NCBI GenBank assembly: GCA_964605665.1
Contig: CAZSDP010000010.1
Span: 62,001 to 126,000, forward strand
Source of the DNA: CAZSDP01 sp964605665
GTDB taxonomy: Bacteria > Planctomycetota > UBA8108 > UBA1146
Length of the DNA stretch: 64,000 nucleotides
Direction: 5' to 3'
Part shown: positions 17,548 to 27,400 of the stretch, one piece after another
Position numbering within the stretch: the first letter of the stretch is position 1
Layout: each line of letters opens with the position of its first letter
The notes under the pieces: generated by a model
Seen by the model: the letters and a program-made list of their open reading frames with translations, nothing else
The model's database searches: none
What the model was told of the DNA's origin: nothing
Program-made: the position numbers and the translations under genes

Positions 17548-20500
17548 TCAGCGAGCCACGAGGGTCGCCGTCATTTCGAGAGTCTCCCCGTCTCTCTCTA
17601 CTTCAATCGTGATCGTCTCACCTGGTGACAATTCCCGAAGAATATTGGCATACGATCTCAAGTCGGTGATCTGGCGGCCATCGATGCTCTTGAGGCGGTC
17701 TCCTCCGGTGAGTCCAGCTCGAGCAGCTGGAGAGTCTGGAAGTACAGATTCGATGCGGACCCCAGGCCCGGTATCGGCAAAGTCGGGAACGGTTCCGAGC
17801 GAGACTCTTCTACCACTCTGAGTTGGCGGAGTGGATGGTGTCCTCTCTCCACCAAGAGTACTGGTGAGCGGATCCTCCCGCTCCGTCAAGTACAGAAGAG
17901 CCTCTCGCAGCCATGCCGCCACTTTGACCAAGCCGGCGGTATCAATCTTGTCCAGAGTATCGCTCGGACGGTGATAGTCTTCGTGTGGTCCGCTCGTCAG
18001 CTGTACCGCAGGTATGCCGATCTCATGGAAACTCACCTGGTCCGACCCTCCCGGATCATCCGCGACGGCGGTCGACTCGACGCCGGTCGTGAATCCGATT
18101 CCCCGAGCGATGTGAATCCACTCCGTCGCGGTGCCAGTCCCCAGCACAAGGAGCTTCTTTCCTCCCAGTCTTCCGACGGCATCGAGCGAAATCATCGAAT
18201 GTGAACGAGTCGGAGGGAACCGCTTGGCATTCGCGGCGTAGTGAATCGATCCCTTGCGTCCCCATTCCTCACCATCGAAAGCCACAAATACAACGGAACG
18301 AGAAGGGGCATGGGTCTCCCGGAGAAGCCGGGCAACCTCGATCAGAACCGATACACCGGAAGCGTTGTCATCTGCTCCAGGATGAATCTTGCCTTCGAAT
18401 CCGGCTCGCACATCGGGCCAGCCAGTTCCCAGGTGGTCATAGTGAGCTCCAACCACGACCGATTGCTCGAGCCAATCGTCGTTCTTGCCGGGGAGTATTC
18501 CGATGACGTTTTGGAGAGTTAGAGGACCTTCCGGTCCCGACTCAGTCCACGATTGAAACCAGCCTCCCCCATCGCCACCTGGCTCGAGTCCGATTTCTGC
18601 GAATGCCTTGGCGATCTCTTCGGCAGCGATCCTTGCCCCTGAACTACCGGTCGCTCGTCCCTCCAGCCTTGGGCTCGTCAGGAGGTCGATCGTGGCGGTG
18701 AAGCGTTGCGGATCGAAGACCGGGGCTAACCGAGCGAGAGGAGCTCTCTCAGGAGAACGGGGAGAGGACACCACACCCTCCGCTCTCCAAACGAGAGGAG
18801 ATCGATCGGTACTCCACTGCCCTTTGACGACATTGGTCGGTTCCATACCGCTGAACGCGAGATAGGAGTACTTCCCATAGTGCGGGAGCTTGCGCGCAAG
18901 TCCGGGAAGTGACTCTGGAAGATCCGCTCCGATCCAGCCGATGGTGAGATCTGGATTTCCAGGGTGTCGTTCCACCACCACAAAGCAGTGATCTGCTCGG
19001 GGAACCGATTCCGCACCAAAGCGCAACTGAGTTGAACCGAGCTCCGTACCTCGCCCGATCAAGGTCGAATTCACTTCAGGACTCCAAGTGTTCTCCGACC
19101 CCAAAATCCAGACCGGTTTGTCGTCGGGTAACGCCTGAAGCTCGGAGGCTCGCACGATACTGAACTGGGTTCCGTCAGGATCCCACGCCGCTACGACTGA
19201 GCGCCAATCAAAGCCACTCGCCGCCTCTGGCAAAATCACCAACGCTCGTGCAGACCCGAAGATCTCGCCAATCGACGCTGGAACTTCTTCTCGGTCGAGA
19301 CGACGAAAGAGGTCAAAGGAAGGATCGACGCTCACTGCACGAGGTTGTCTTCCACCCGGGAGAGACACCGAGATGCGTCTTGGTGCAGCCCCCCCATCGA
19401 AGCCCACCATCGGAACGATAAACCCTTGCGAAGCTTCAGACCCTTCGTAGAGAACCGACACCGGAACATTCAGGTGATACGGATCTGCTTCTTGAACTTG
19501 CTCAATCACTATCGAAGAGTCTTGCCCCTCTTCTCGAGAGATCTCGACACTCAAATTGAGAATTGGTGCTCCTTTTCTCTCTACCCACTGTGAAAAGAAG
19601 GGTGCCAGATCCCGCCCCGCAATCTCAGAAAAGACCTGCTCAATTTCAGAAAATGAAACTCGTGCATATTGATAGCGGCGATAGAGAGTCCGGATCGCCT
19701 GGAGAAACTTCTCTTCACCGAGATCACGACGCAGCATATGCCAGAGCATCAGGGATTTTCCGTAGCCAACTGCCTCAGTCGCTCCAGAGTGTCTCGATCG
19801 AAACTCAGCAAGGGAGATTTCGCGACCTTCGTCCACATAGCTCCGATACTTCTTCAGAGTATCGCGGCGGTAAACCTCCCCCTGCCCCTGCCCTTCTTTG
19901 ACCAGGTGGTCGGCGAGATATGCGGTCAAACCCTCGCACCAGTTGCCACGCGAGTAATCCACATACACAGAATTCCCCCACCAGTTGTGCAAGATCTCGT
20001 GGGGGAAGGAACTGTGCAGTATGAAGGGAAATCGGATCACCTGCGGGCCGAGAAGAGTAAAGCTAGGCATGCCATAGCCGGTTTCCCAAAAGTTCTCGAC
20101 CAGTGCGAACTTCTGATACGGATATGGGCCGATCATCTCTGAGAACATCTGCACGTATTGTGCGGTGACCTCGAGGTACTTTGCCGCCAAGTTCGGGTCA
20201 TCCTCACGGAGGAAGACCTGAGCCTCGACTGTTCCGGCGGGCCGAGTGTATTCAAGGTACTTCCCGGCGATGAGATGCGCTTCTTCAGTTGGTGTCGTCA
20301 CTCGCCATGTGACTGTGTAACCTCGGTGATCGCGGCGGACTTCCAGACGGTCTCCCTGGCTCACAACCATCCAGCCCGTTGGGACCGTTGCCTCGAGGGT
20401 GTAAGTAAAGAGACCAGCATCCGCTTCGATTTCGAAAGTTGGAATCCAAGCTGCAGATCCGCCGAGATAGACTCCCTGCTCGGAGATAATTCCAGGCGTC

Positions 20501-20958
20501 GACGAAAAGCTACGCGCGTACTCTTCTTCCTCGCGAGTGACGGCATGGGTAATCTCACCGGAGTACTGAAGTTCGAGGGGTCCTTCGCCAGTTCGCCGTG
20601 CTGAGTAGAGATTTCGATCGACCTCTGGTACCTCTCCCGACTCGTTGATCCCAAACTCGCTCGCCCCCGGCTTCTCCCGAAGTGGTTTCACGATCCAATT
20701 CTCACCACCTTCGGCGACCTCTAGAGCCCCATGTAATGAAAAGGTCAGCTCCTGGCCAACTTGCAGTTTCTCCACGACTGGACCGGTGACGGTGTCCTTG
20801 GCGATGAGACGACCAGACGCAGGATCAACGGTGACGACAACATGGTGATCCACCAAGGCCTCTCTGGCCTGAAGTCCAGACCAGGCTGACGGGGCGATCG
20901 ACAGAATCAGAGCCAGGGCGCAAGGAACCACGAGGAAAAACCGTCGACGAAAAACCAT
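17548..20958 (-). CDS. Secreted M1-type plus M28-type metallopeptidase with C-terminal PDZ
   Basis: An 1136-residue exported protein with a signal peptide (FFLVVPCALALILSIAPSAW). The N-terminal half is an M1 aminopeptidase-like gluzincin: zinc motif HEILHNWWG near residue 320 and downstream Glu in WCEGLTAYLADH. The second half is an M28 di-zinc peptidase. HYDHLG (near 840), GADDNASGVSVLIE, FVAFDGEEWG and SGPHEDYHRPSDTLD supply the expected His, Asp and Glu ligands. The last 90 residues are a PDZ domain (VLPDSPAARAGLTGGDRL). Both active sites look intact, so it could trim peptides in two ways in the periplasm or outside. Monocistronic, with metH convergent at its 3' end. Confidence 0.9.
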   Translation of the reverse strand: MVFRRRFFLVVPCALALILSIAPSAWSGLQAREALVDHHVVVTVDPASGRLIAKDTVTGPVVEKLQVGQELTFSLHGALEVAEGGENWIVKPLREKPGASEFGINESGEVPEVDRNLYSARRTGEGPLELQYSGEITHAVTREEEEYARSFSSTPGIISEQGVYLGGSAAWIPTFEIEADAGLFTYTLEATVPTGWMVVSQGDRLEVRRDHRGYTVTWRVTTPTEEAHLIAGKYLEYTRPAGTVEAQVFLREDDPNLAAKYLEVTAQYVQMFSEMIGPYPYQKFALVENFWETGYGMPSFTLLGPQVIRFPFILHSSFPHEILHNWWGNSVYVDYSRGNWCEGLTAYLADHLVKEGQGQGEVYRRDTLKKYRSYVDEGREISLAEFRSRHSGATEAVGYGKSLMLWHMLRRDLGEEKFLQAIRTLYRRYQYARVSFSEIEQVFSEIAGRDLAPFFSQWVERKGAPILNLSVEISREEGQDSSIVIEQVQEADPYHLNVPVSVLYEGSEASQGFIVPMVGFDGGAAPRRISVSLPGGRQPRAVSVDPSFDLFRRLDREEVPASIGEIFGSARALVILPEAASGFDWRSVVAAWDPDGTQFSIVRASELQALPDDKPVWILGSENTWSPEVNSTLIGRGTELGSTQLRFGAESVPRADHCFVVVERHPGNPDLTIGWIGADLPESLPGLARKLPHYGKYSYLAFSGMEPTNVVKGQWSTDRSPLVWRAEGVVSSPRSPERAPLARLAPVFDPQRFTATIDLLTSPRLEGRATGSSGARIAAEEIAKAFAEIGLEPGGDGGGWFQSWTESGPEGPLTLQNVIGILPGKNDDWLEQSVVVGAHYDHLGTGWPDVRAGFEGKIHPGADDNASGVSVLIEVARLLRETHAPSRSVVFVAFDGEEWGRKGSIHYAANAKRFPPTRSHSMISLDAVGRLGGKKLLVLGTGTATEWIHIARGIGFTTGVESTAVADDPGGSDQVSFHEIGIPAVQLTSGPHEDYHRPSDTLDKIDTAGLVKVAAWLREALLYLTEREDPLTSTLGGERTPSTPPTQSGRRVSLGTVPDFADTGPGVRIESVLPDSPAARAGLTGGDRLKSIDGRQITDLRSYANILRELSPGETITIEVERDGETLEMTATLVAR

Positions 20959-21484
20959 AACTCACGATCCCCTCTCTCCGAGTTTGGCCAACTCGAGAGA
21001 CTTTCAATCAACTGGGGCCGAAGGAGAGTCCCGTCCCCCCAACTTTGCAACTATGCGGGCTGGCGGCACTCCACAGAATCAGCCGGTCAGATCGTCGAGA
21101 TACTAACCGAAGTCTCTCTCCGTCACCTCTGAGGAACCACCCCAACGGATCGAATAGAATACCTCCCCGTTGACACCCCGATCTCTGTACCTTCTCATCG
21201 GCCCTCTCAAGAGCCGCTGAACTCGCCAAAGAGAGCATCTTTGGAGATGAGAGCACGTTGGAGACCTGCGTGCCATGAACCGAACTGCCCGCCCTCCTTA
21301 CGAGGCGGTGGCAGTCAGCTCGAAGGTACGTGAACTCTCCGAGGCACCGAGTAATTTGGGGGATTCCACTCAGTTTCGAGAACTTGTGCTCTCCATCATC
21401 GATCGGTAAAGCTGCTCACCAATTCCAACGCTCGAGCTGCCCGACATTTCGGAGCAAGCGAGCCCGACCCCTTCGGAGGACTCC
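20959..21484. other. Divergent intergenic region between peptidase and kinase genes
   Basis: 526 bp without a credible gene. A weak sigma-70-like pair on the plus strand, TTGACA at 21180-21185 and TCTCAT at 21203-21208 with a 17-nt spacer, could drive the kinase gene with a leader of about 270 nt. No hairpin or repeat stands out. Confidence 0.3.
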
Positions 21485-24001
21485 GTGTCTCAAGATCGCG
21501 ACACTCTCTTCCTAAAAGTAGCCATCAAGAACAACTTCCTCGATACCGAAAAAGCGGAACGAGTCTTGAGTTCAATCGCCCAAAGAAAAGAAATCGGATC
21601 GACGAAGAATGCTTGGGAAGTTGCGGTCGAACTCAACCTCATGTCTCCTCGTGAGGCGGAAGCGATTCGTCAGGTCGTCGAACAAGCATTGCCTCCGCAA
21701 CAAATCGCGGGTTTCAAAATCGAAGCTCCCATCGGCAAAGGTGCTGTCGGTACCGTTTACCGAGCGACACAGCTCTCCTTAGACAAACTCGTCGCGGTAA
21801 AGTTGCTCCATCCAAATCACACCACCGAAGAACGATTTGTTTCCGACTTTTTGCGTGAAGCCAAATCTGTCGCGAAGCTGAATCATCCGAACATTGTCCA
21901 TGCGATCGATGCGGGGAGTGAAGATGGCCGACACTACTTTGCGATGGAGTATGTCGAAGGAGAATCGCTCCGACAAAAGCTCGACCGCCGGGGCAAACTC
22001 TCACCTGGAGAAACACTCGACATCGCTCAGCAGGTCGCCGCTGGTCTGGGCCATGCTCACAGCCAAGGAATCCTGCATCGCGACTTGAAGCCTGAGAACA
22101 TCTTGATCGGTGAAGACGGACGGGCACGCATCGTCGATTTGGGGCTTGCGATTCCCATCGATGACGCAGAACTGCTTGCTGCCGAGCACAAGAAGCAGGG
22201 CACCCCTTACTACCTGTCGCCTGAACAAGCGATGAACGGCGAAATCGACGCTCGTAGCGACCTCTACTCATTTGGAGCAACGCTCTACCACTGTCTCGCC
22301 GGAAAACCATTGTTCACCGGGGGAACCGTCAAAGAGATTCTGACAAAACAGGTCCACCAAGATCCGGTTCCGATCTCCGAGTCCGTTGGAAGCAGCAGCT
22401 CCCTCGATACTGTGGTGATGAAGCTCCTCTCGAAGGATCCAAGCGAGAGATATCGCAACGCTGAAGAGTGCCTAGCAGCACTCAACTTGGCTGCTCATTC
22501 CGGTCCTCAGAAGAAACGGTCTCCGGGAACAGCCCCGAAAAGCCGCAAGAGAACGACCACCGGCGCCGGGCGAGGATCGAAATCTCGCAACCAGGCAAAA
22601 GGCGGTGGATCTGAGAGACCTGTTCGAAAGACCTCGAGTGGCTCCGGCAAGCGTAAGAAGGTCGAGATTCTGACGCATGCTCCCCAATCATCCCGCTATC
22701 GGAAGAAGAACAATGTTCCCAGCATGGTCGGTGTGGGTTGCGGGGCTGTGATCTCAATTTTCCTGGTGATCTCTGCAGTCAACCATTCCGGAGAAGTGGC
22801 GGCGCAGCCGAATTCAGAAGCGAGACACCGCCAGAGGCTGGAAGGTGAAGCAAATCGCGACATCGCGAAGAGAATTGAAATCTGGAAGAAGGAGCAGGCA
22901 GACGCGGAACGCAAAGCACGCGAGCGGACGGAACAAATCGTTCGAAATGCCGAGACCGACAACCTACGGCGAAGAGGCCTCGAGAAGCTACTGCAAGCCA
23001 ATCCAGATCGAGAAGCTGCCACGCTGATGATCGCGGAACTGGAGAAAATTAGCGATCGGGTTCGAGCCGCGAGAATCGCCGGACCATCTGAGCTGCTATC
23101 TGAAGCTGAAGGGCTCCGCGACCAGGGAAAACTGTGGGCTGCCTACCTGCTTCTTGACGACCGCCCTCGATCGGCACGTAAAGACCAAGAAATGAATCAG
23201 AAGATCGAGCAATTCCTTTCAGACCTGGAAGAAGAAATCGACGGTCGAGTCGTCTCCGATCTCGCGCTGGCCAGGGAAAAGCTCGCGAAGAAGGACTTTG
23301 CTGGGGCCCTCGCTCTCGCTGAGGGAGTCCACGATTACGCCGATGAAAAGTCCTCTTCTCGTGCTGACGACCTCGCCAAGCAAATCAAGAAGACCCGTGA
23401 AGAGTACACCAAGGCGGAAGCTCTTCGCCGGCTCAATGAAGAACGAGAAGGATATCTCGCCCTCTTCAATGTCTATCGAACCGCTGCCATGTCTCGGGAA
23501 TTCAAGGAAGCGATCAGCGCTGCGATCGAGTTACAGGCAGAGATGAGTACGAAAGAGATTCAAGATCGATTGGAAACTGATCTCACCGCCTTCGGCTTGT
23601 TGGACCAATTCACGAAGCAAGCCCTCAATCAGTTGCTCGACACCAAGTCATCGGGCAAGACGATCCGCATCGAAATGAAACCAAAAGGCGAAGCGACGCG
23701 TGGCCGTCGATATGACTGCACGATCAATCGCATCGAAGGCTCGACGATCTTCATCGAAGTCGACCGCGCAGTCTTTCCGATCGACGCCGCAGATGTCACC
23801 GATCAAACCATCTTCGACTTGGTGCTCGAGCGTCATGGGGAGTCGAGCCCCGATTATCTCATTCCACTCGGAGTACTTTTCCTCTACCGAGGAAACTACG
23901 ACATCGCCCAGAGTCACTTCAGCCTGGCTGCACAGAATGGCGTCAGACCTGATACATGGGTCGATCATCTCGAGTACATTAAGCAGTACTCTCGAAACTA
24001 A
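21485..24001 (+). CDS. PknB-type membrane Ser/Thr protein kinase
   Basis: 838 residues. A roughly 75-residue N-terminal helical segment precedes a complete kinase domain (about 76-335): glycine loop IGKGAVGTVYRA, Lys in VAVKLL (about 105), catalytic loop HRDLKPENIL (about 198), DLGLA in place of DFG, activation segment QGTPYYLSPEQA, and RSDLYSFGATLYHCL. A basic Ser/Gly linker, one transmembrane helix (VGVGCGAVISIFLVISAV, about 412-430) and a roughly 400-residue extracytoplasmic coiled-coil/TPR-like part follow. The HRD-Asp is present and DLG is common in bacterial kinases, so it should be active. GTG start with GGAGGA upstream. The stop overlaps that of the convergent nucleotidyltransferase. 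Ligand and targets unknown. Confidence 0.9.
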   Translation: MSQDRDTLFLKVAIKNNFLDTEKAERVLSSIAQRKEIGSTKNAWEVAVELNLMSPREAEAIRQVVEQALPPQQIAGFKIEAPIGKGAVGTVYRATQLSLDKLVAVKLLHPNHTTEERFVSDFLREAKSVAKLNHPNIVHAIDAGSEDGRHYFAMEYVEGESLRQKLDRRGKLSPGETLDIAQQVAAGLGHAHSQGILHRDLKPENILIGEDGRARIVDLGLAIPIDDAELLAAEHKKQGTPYYLSPEQAMNGEIDARSDLYSFGATLYHCLAGKPLFTGGTVKEILTKQVHQDPVPISESVGSSSSLDTVVMKLLSKDPSERYRNAEECLAALNLAAHSGPQKKRSPGTAPKSRKRTTTGAGRGSKSRNQAKGGGSERPVRKTSSGSGKRKKVEILTHAPQSSRYRKKNNVPSMVGVGCGAVISIFLVISAVNHSGEVAAQPNSEARHRQRLEGEANRDIAKRIEIWKKEQADAERKARERTEQIVRNAETDNLRRRGLEKLLQANPDREAATLMIAELEKISDRVRAARIAGPSELLSEAEGLRDQGKLWAAYLLLDDRPRSARKDQEMNQKIEQFLSDLEEEIDGRVVSDLALAREKLAKKDFAGALALAEGVHDYADEKSSSRADDLAKQIKKTREEYTKAEALRRLNEEREGYLALFNVYRTAAMSREFKEAISAAIELQAEMSTKEIQDRLETDLTAFGLLDQFTKQALNQLLDTKSSGKTIRIEMKPKGEATRGRRYDCTINRIEGSTIFIEVDRAVFPIDAADVTDQTIFDLVLERHGESSPDYLIPLGVLFLYRGNYDIAQSHFSLAAQNGVRPDTWVDHLEYIKQYSRN

Positions 24002-24621
24002 TCGCGATCAGTTTGACTGATGTCAGAGTGATAGTCTTCGGGAGTATCGATGTCTTTCAAGAGTCCTCGATTCTCTCGCAAGACGTATTCAATCGATATG
24101 TCGGGCAAACGAAGCAACTCCCTGACCGTCGCCGGGGAATCGACGTCGAGGAGCTTGAGCGCCGCAGGAATTCTCAAGAACAGAGGGTGTCCACGGCGAT
24201 GTTCGACGGAAGGGATCACCGCGTCCGCCTCTGGCATTGCTTCAGCGGTGCTCAAAATCGCGCTGACATCGTCACTTTCCAGTCTTGGAATGTCGACCGG
24301 ATGGATCAAAACGCCCTCGACTCGAGATTGCTCTGAGCGAATCCCGACCCTGACGCTACTCACCGGACCCTCTTCAGGATCTCGGTTGTGAAGCAGAGCC
24401 ACGCGAGACTCCACCTCTTTTGCGATGATCGCTTTGACCGCCTCTTCGATTTCCTCGGCATGATCCCCTCCGGTCACGACGACGACTCTCGAGACTCCAC
24501 CTTCGAGGAGACGCTCAACGATTCGCTCGAGAAAAGTCTGATCATCGATCTCGAGAAGTGCCTTTGGAGTTCCCATCCGTTGCGATGAGCCAGCTGCGAG
24601 TACGAGGGCGGAAACTCTCAT
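23998..24621 (-). CDS. MobA/MocA-like nucleotidyltransferase
   Basis: 207 residues with the NTP-transferase fold. The signature ALVLAAGSSQRMGTPKALLE binds the nucleotide, with VVVVTGG, EEGPVSSVRVGI, HPVDIPRL and HRRGHPLFL downstream. This matches the MocA/YgfJ group that cytidylylates or guanylylates molybdenum cofactor, but other substrates occur. The C-terminal LKDIDTPEDY is also typical. The start overlaps the helicase stop (ATGA), so the two genes are translationally coupled. No molybdenum-related gene is nearby, so the substrate is open. Confidence 0.82.
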   Translation of the reverse strand: MRVSALVLAAGSSQRMGTPKALLEIDDQTFLERIVERLLEGGVSRVVVVTGGDHAEEIEEAVKAIIAKEVESRVALLHNRDPEEGPVSSVRVGIRSEQSRVEGVLIHPVDIPRLESDDVSAILSTAEAMPEADAVIPSVEHRRGHPLFLRIPAALKLLDVDSPATVRELLRLPDISIEYVLRENRGLLKDIDTPEDYHSDISQTDRD

Positions 24622-27224
24622 CCGATCTCCTCTTCGGCGATCGGCTCCCGATCAATCTGATCGTCACGCTCCTGGACTAGACTGCTCTCCCTTGCGAAGA
24701 ACTCCTCTAACTGCGAATTCACCTCGCTCCATGGTCCCTGAACTCGATCACAATCAGGAAGGCTCTTCATAAACCTTTTTCCATAGGACTTGGTGATCAC
24801 CCGACTATCAGCAAGAACTACCGCTCCTCGGTCACTTCGGGTCCGGATCAGCCTTCCAAATCCCTGCTTCAAACTCAGTACGGCCTGAGGTAAAGCCAGA
24901 TGAGCAAAAGCGCTCTTACCGCGGCCTTCCACCTCCTCTGCCCGCCCAAGTTCGAGAGGGTGATTTGGCATCCGAAATGGTAGTCGAGCCACAATGACCA
25001 ACGAGAGGGCCGCACCTGGTACATCCACCCCCTCCCAAAAGGACTGATTTCCAAAAAGAACTGCATTGCCCGCTTTGCGGAAACGGTGCAAAAGCTCGCT
25101 TCTGGGAGAAGTTCCTTGCACTAAGAGAGGGTAGCCAAGGCTCTGAAGTCGAGACTCGACACTCTTTGCCGTCCGACGCAACGCATCGTGACTGGTGAAG
25201 AGCACAAAGGTACGGCCCCGCGCTGCTGCAACAGCATCCAAGATCACTTCCGGAAACTTGGTAAAAAACGCACTCGTTCCTGGAGGCGGTAAATCCTCGG
25301 GAATTCCGAGCAGAACCTGCTCTCGAAAATCGAAAGGTGACGGGAAGATCGCAGACTCAAACCGGTCCCCCTCAATTCGATCCCATCCCAGACGATCTGA
25401 GAGGAAGCTCCAGCGGTCACCCACCGTCAACGTTGCAGACGTCATCAGCACCGATCGAAGAGGCGGGTACAAATCTCGAGACAAGATCTCTGCAATGTGT
25501 AGTGGAGCAGCCCTGAAGCTCAGATTCCCGTACCGGCCCGAGCGAAGCTCTAGCCACGGAAGAATGGGCCCATCTGCCGAGAGAATAAAATCTATCGCAG
25601 TAATCGGATCATCGATCATCCGCTGGGCGGACTTCAGCTCGAGCATCGCTCCTTCGAACTTATCTTTCGGTTCGAAGCTCTCACCCTCCAATAGGGAGGC
25701 TGTCTTTCGAAGGGTTCCTTTCAGCCGCTCCAGTGAGCTGCGCAAACTCACCAATGGCCCATCGACGACGTCGAGCGGGAGACGCTGGGGTCCATCTCCA
25801 AGTCGCGCCATCCCACTCCCACTCGGAGAAACACCACCACTCTCTCCATCACTCTCGAACCACTCTTCGACTCTACCCTGAAGAGTTAAAAACACTTCTT
25901 CAGTGTGAGAGCGGACTTCGCGGATTCGCGGCAGAAGCTCCATTTCGAGATGCTCTAAGCTGGGGCCACGGCGCCACTCCCGGAGCTCTCGCGCCAACCA
26001 CGGCATGCGCCCTCGCTCACGACCCCTTTTGCGCTTTGGGGGTGCGGCAAGGCGACCGAGAGTCTGGGTCACACCACGCCGTGAAACTTCCCGTCCCAAG
26101 TGAGTTGCTGCAATCTCCTCGAGATTGTGGGCTTCATCGAAAACCACTCGCTGATATCCCGGAATGACGAGATCTCCATCGAAATCTCCTGCTCCTCGAC
26201 GAACCGAAAGATCGGCGAAGAACAGGTGGTGATTCACAACTATGATGTGGGCGCCAAACGCTTTTCGGCGGGCTTGGTAATAGAAGCAATCGCGGTAATG
26301 CGGACAGCGCGCTTTCAGTGACTGATCGGAGCTGGAAGCAAAGTCAGACCACACCTCATCCGGTGGTTCATGAGGTAGATCACTCTTTGATCCTTCTTCC
26401 GAAACGGCCAATCGGTCGAGTATTTCATCGACCCACGCATGCTTCTCATCATCTTCTGCAAAGAGCTCGGGCTTGGCACGCACTTGGGAGGTCTTGCGAC
26501 GACAAGCGTAGTTCCCTCGGCCTTTGATCAGCGCATATCGAAATTCCTCGGAAAGCACCCGAGTCAGCGTGGGCAAGTCCTGCGTCATCAACTGCTCACC
26601 GAGGTGAATTGTTCGCGTTGAGATCACGACTTTCGCGCGGTTTCGTACCGCCCATAGGATCGCTGGTACCAGATAAGCGAACGACTTTCCGACTCCGGTA
26701 CCCGCTTCGAATGCCGCGACTTTTTCGTCGTTCAGGGTTTTTGCGCAAGCAACCGCCAACTCTCTTTGGCCATCGCGATCTTCAAATGCCGGGATTCCTC
26801 GATCGAGCAGTCCCCCAGGAGAGAAGATCTCTTCGATCTCCTCGAGGTCCAAGAGTGTGTCTCGAGCCTCGGGAAACGGCTCGACGACTCGATAGATTCG
26901 TTTGACGTCATTGTCAACGATGAAGAAGCCAAGCCTTCGCGCTCCCGCTTCACTCGCAATCGAAAGATCAGCAGGAGACGGAGTGAGATTACCTCCGGGA
27001 TGGTTATGCACGAGTACTTGATGATTCCCAACGCGCTCGAGAAAAACGGGAACAGCACCGGAGTGTCCACGAGCAATCACTTCGACCTCTGAAAGTCGCC
27101 CCTCGGCATCGAGGCTGCCGAAGAAAAAGACTTCGTTGCCGCCTGCTCGAGAGATCTCTTCCGCGATCTCGCGTCGACACGGCTCCGTCACGCAGAATTC
27201 GGCTGGTACGGACGGATCAGACAT
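24618..27224 (-). CDS. RadC-type MPN domain fused to a DinG/XPD-like helicase
   Basis: 868 residues. The first 125 form an MPN/JAMM domain: HNHPGGNLTPSPADLS at 73-88 has the His-x-His, Ser and Asp of RadC, and FFIVDNDVKRIY follows. The rest is a superfamily 2 helicase of the DinG/YoaA/XPD group: Walker A EAGTGVGKS (173-181), ISTRTIHLGEQL, DEAH box VFDEAHNLEEIA (361-372), ILFGNQSFWEGVDVPG-like motif and C-terminal GRLIRTRSDRG. Iron-sulfur ligands are only partly conserved: Cys 241, 307 and 313 are visible, and the usual fourth Cys appears as Ser 302. The role is probably DNA unwinding in repair or replication conflicts. The fused MPN domain could be a nuclease or peptidase-like part; its activity is unknown. 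Confidence 0.9.
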   Translation of the reverse strand: MSDPSVPAEFCVTEPCRREIAEEISRAGGNEVFFFGSLDAEGRLSEVEVIARGHSGAVPVFLERVGNHQVLVHNHPGGNLTPSPADLSIASEAGARRLGFFIVDNDVKRIYRVVEPFPEARDTLLDLEEIEEIFSPGGLLDRGIPAFEDRDGQRELAVACAKTLNDEKVAAFEAGTGVGKSFAYLVPAILWAVRNRAKVVISTRTIHLGEQLMTQDLPTLTRVLSEEFRYALIKGRGNYACRRKTSQVRAKPELFAEDDEKHAWVDEILDRLAVSEEGSKSDLPHEPPDEVWSDFASSSDQSLKARCPHYRDCFYYQARRKAFGAHIIVVNHHLFFADLSVRRGAGDFDGDLVIPGYQRVVFDEAHNLEEIAATHLGREVSRRGVTQTLGRLAAPPKRKRGRERGRMPWLARELREWRRGPSLEHLEMELLPRIREVRSHTEEVFLTLQGRVEEWFESDGESGGVSPSGSGMARLGDGPQRLPLDVVDGPLVSLRSSLERLKGTLRKTASLLEGESFEPKDKFEGAMLELKSAQRMIDDPITAIDFILSADGPILPWLELRSGRYGNLSFRAAPLHIAEILSRDLYPPLRSVLMTSATLTVGDRWSFLSDRLGWDRIEGDRFESAIFPSPFDFREQVLLGIPEDLPPPGTSAFFTKFPEVILDAVAAARGRTFVLFTSHDALRRTAKSVESRLQSLGYPLLVQGTSPRSELLHRFRKAGNAVLFGNQSFWEGVDVPGAALSLVIVARLPFRMPNHPLELGRAEEVEGRGKSAFAHLALPQAVLSLKQGFGRLIRTRSDRGAVVLADSRVITKSYGKRFMKSLPDCDRVQGPWSEVNSQLEEFFARESSLVQERDDQIDREPIAEEEIG

Positions 27225-27400
27225 CGGAATTCCTCGCGCTTTGATCGCAGTTGAAGACAGCTGAAGAGGGCGATCGATCGGTGACCGAGATTGCCCCTTG
27301 CCGAACGGGGCCAGATTCTCGATTGAACTGAGATTGAGGGCAAGCGACGAAGTGAGGTTCGTCCGAACTCTTCTTCCTTCCCGAGAAAAGGCCGGGGGGA

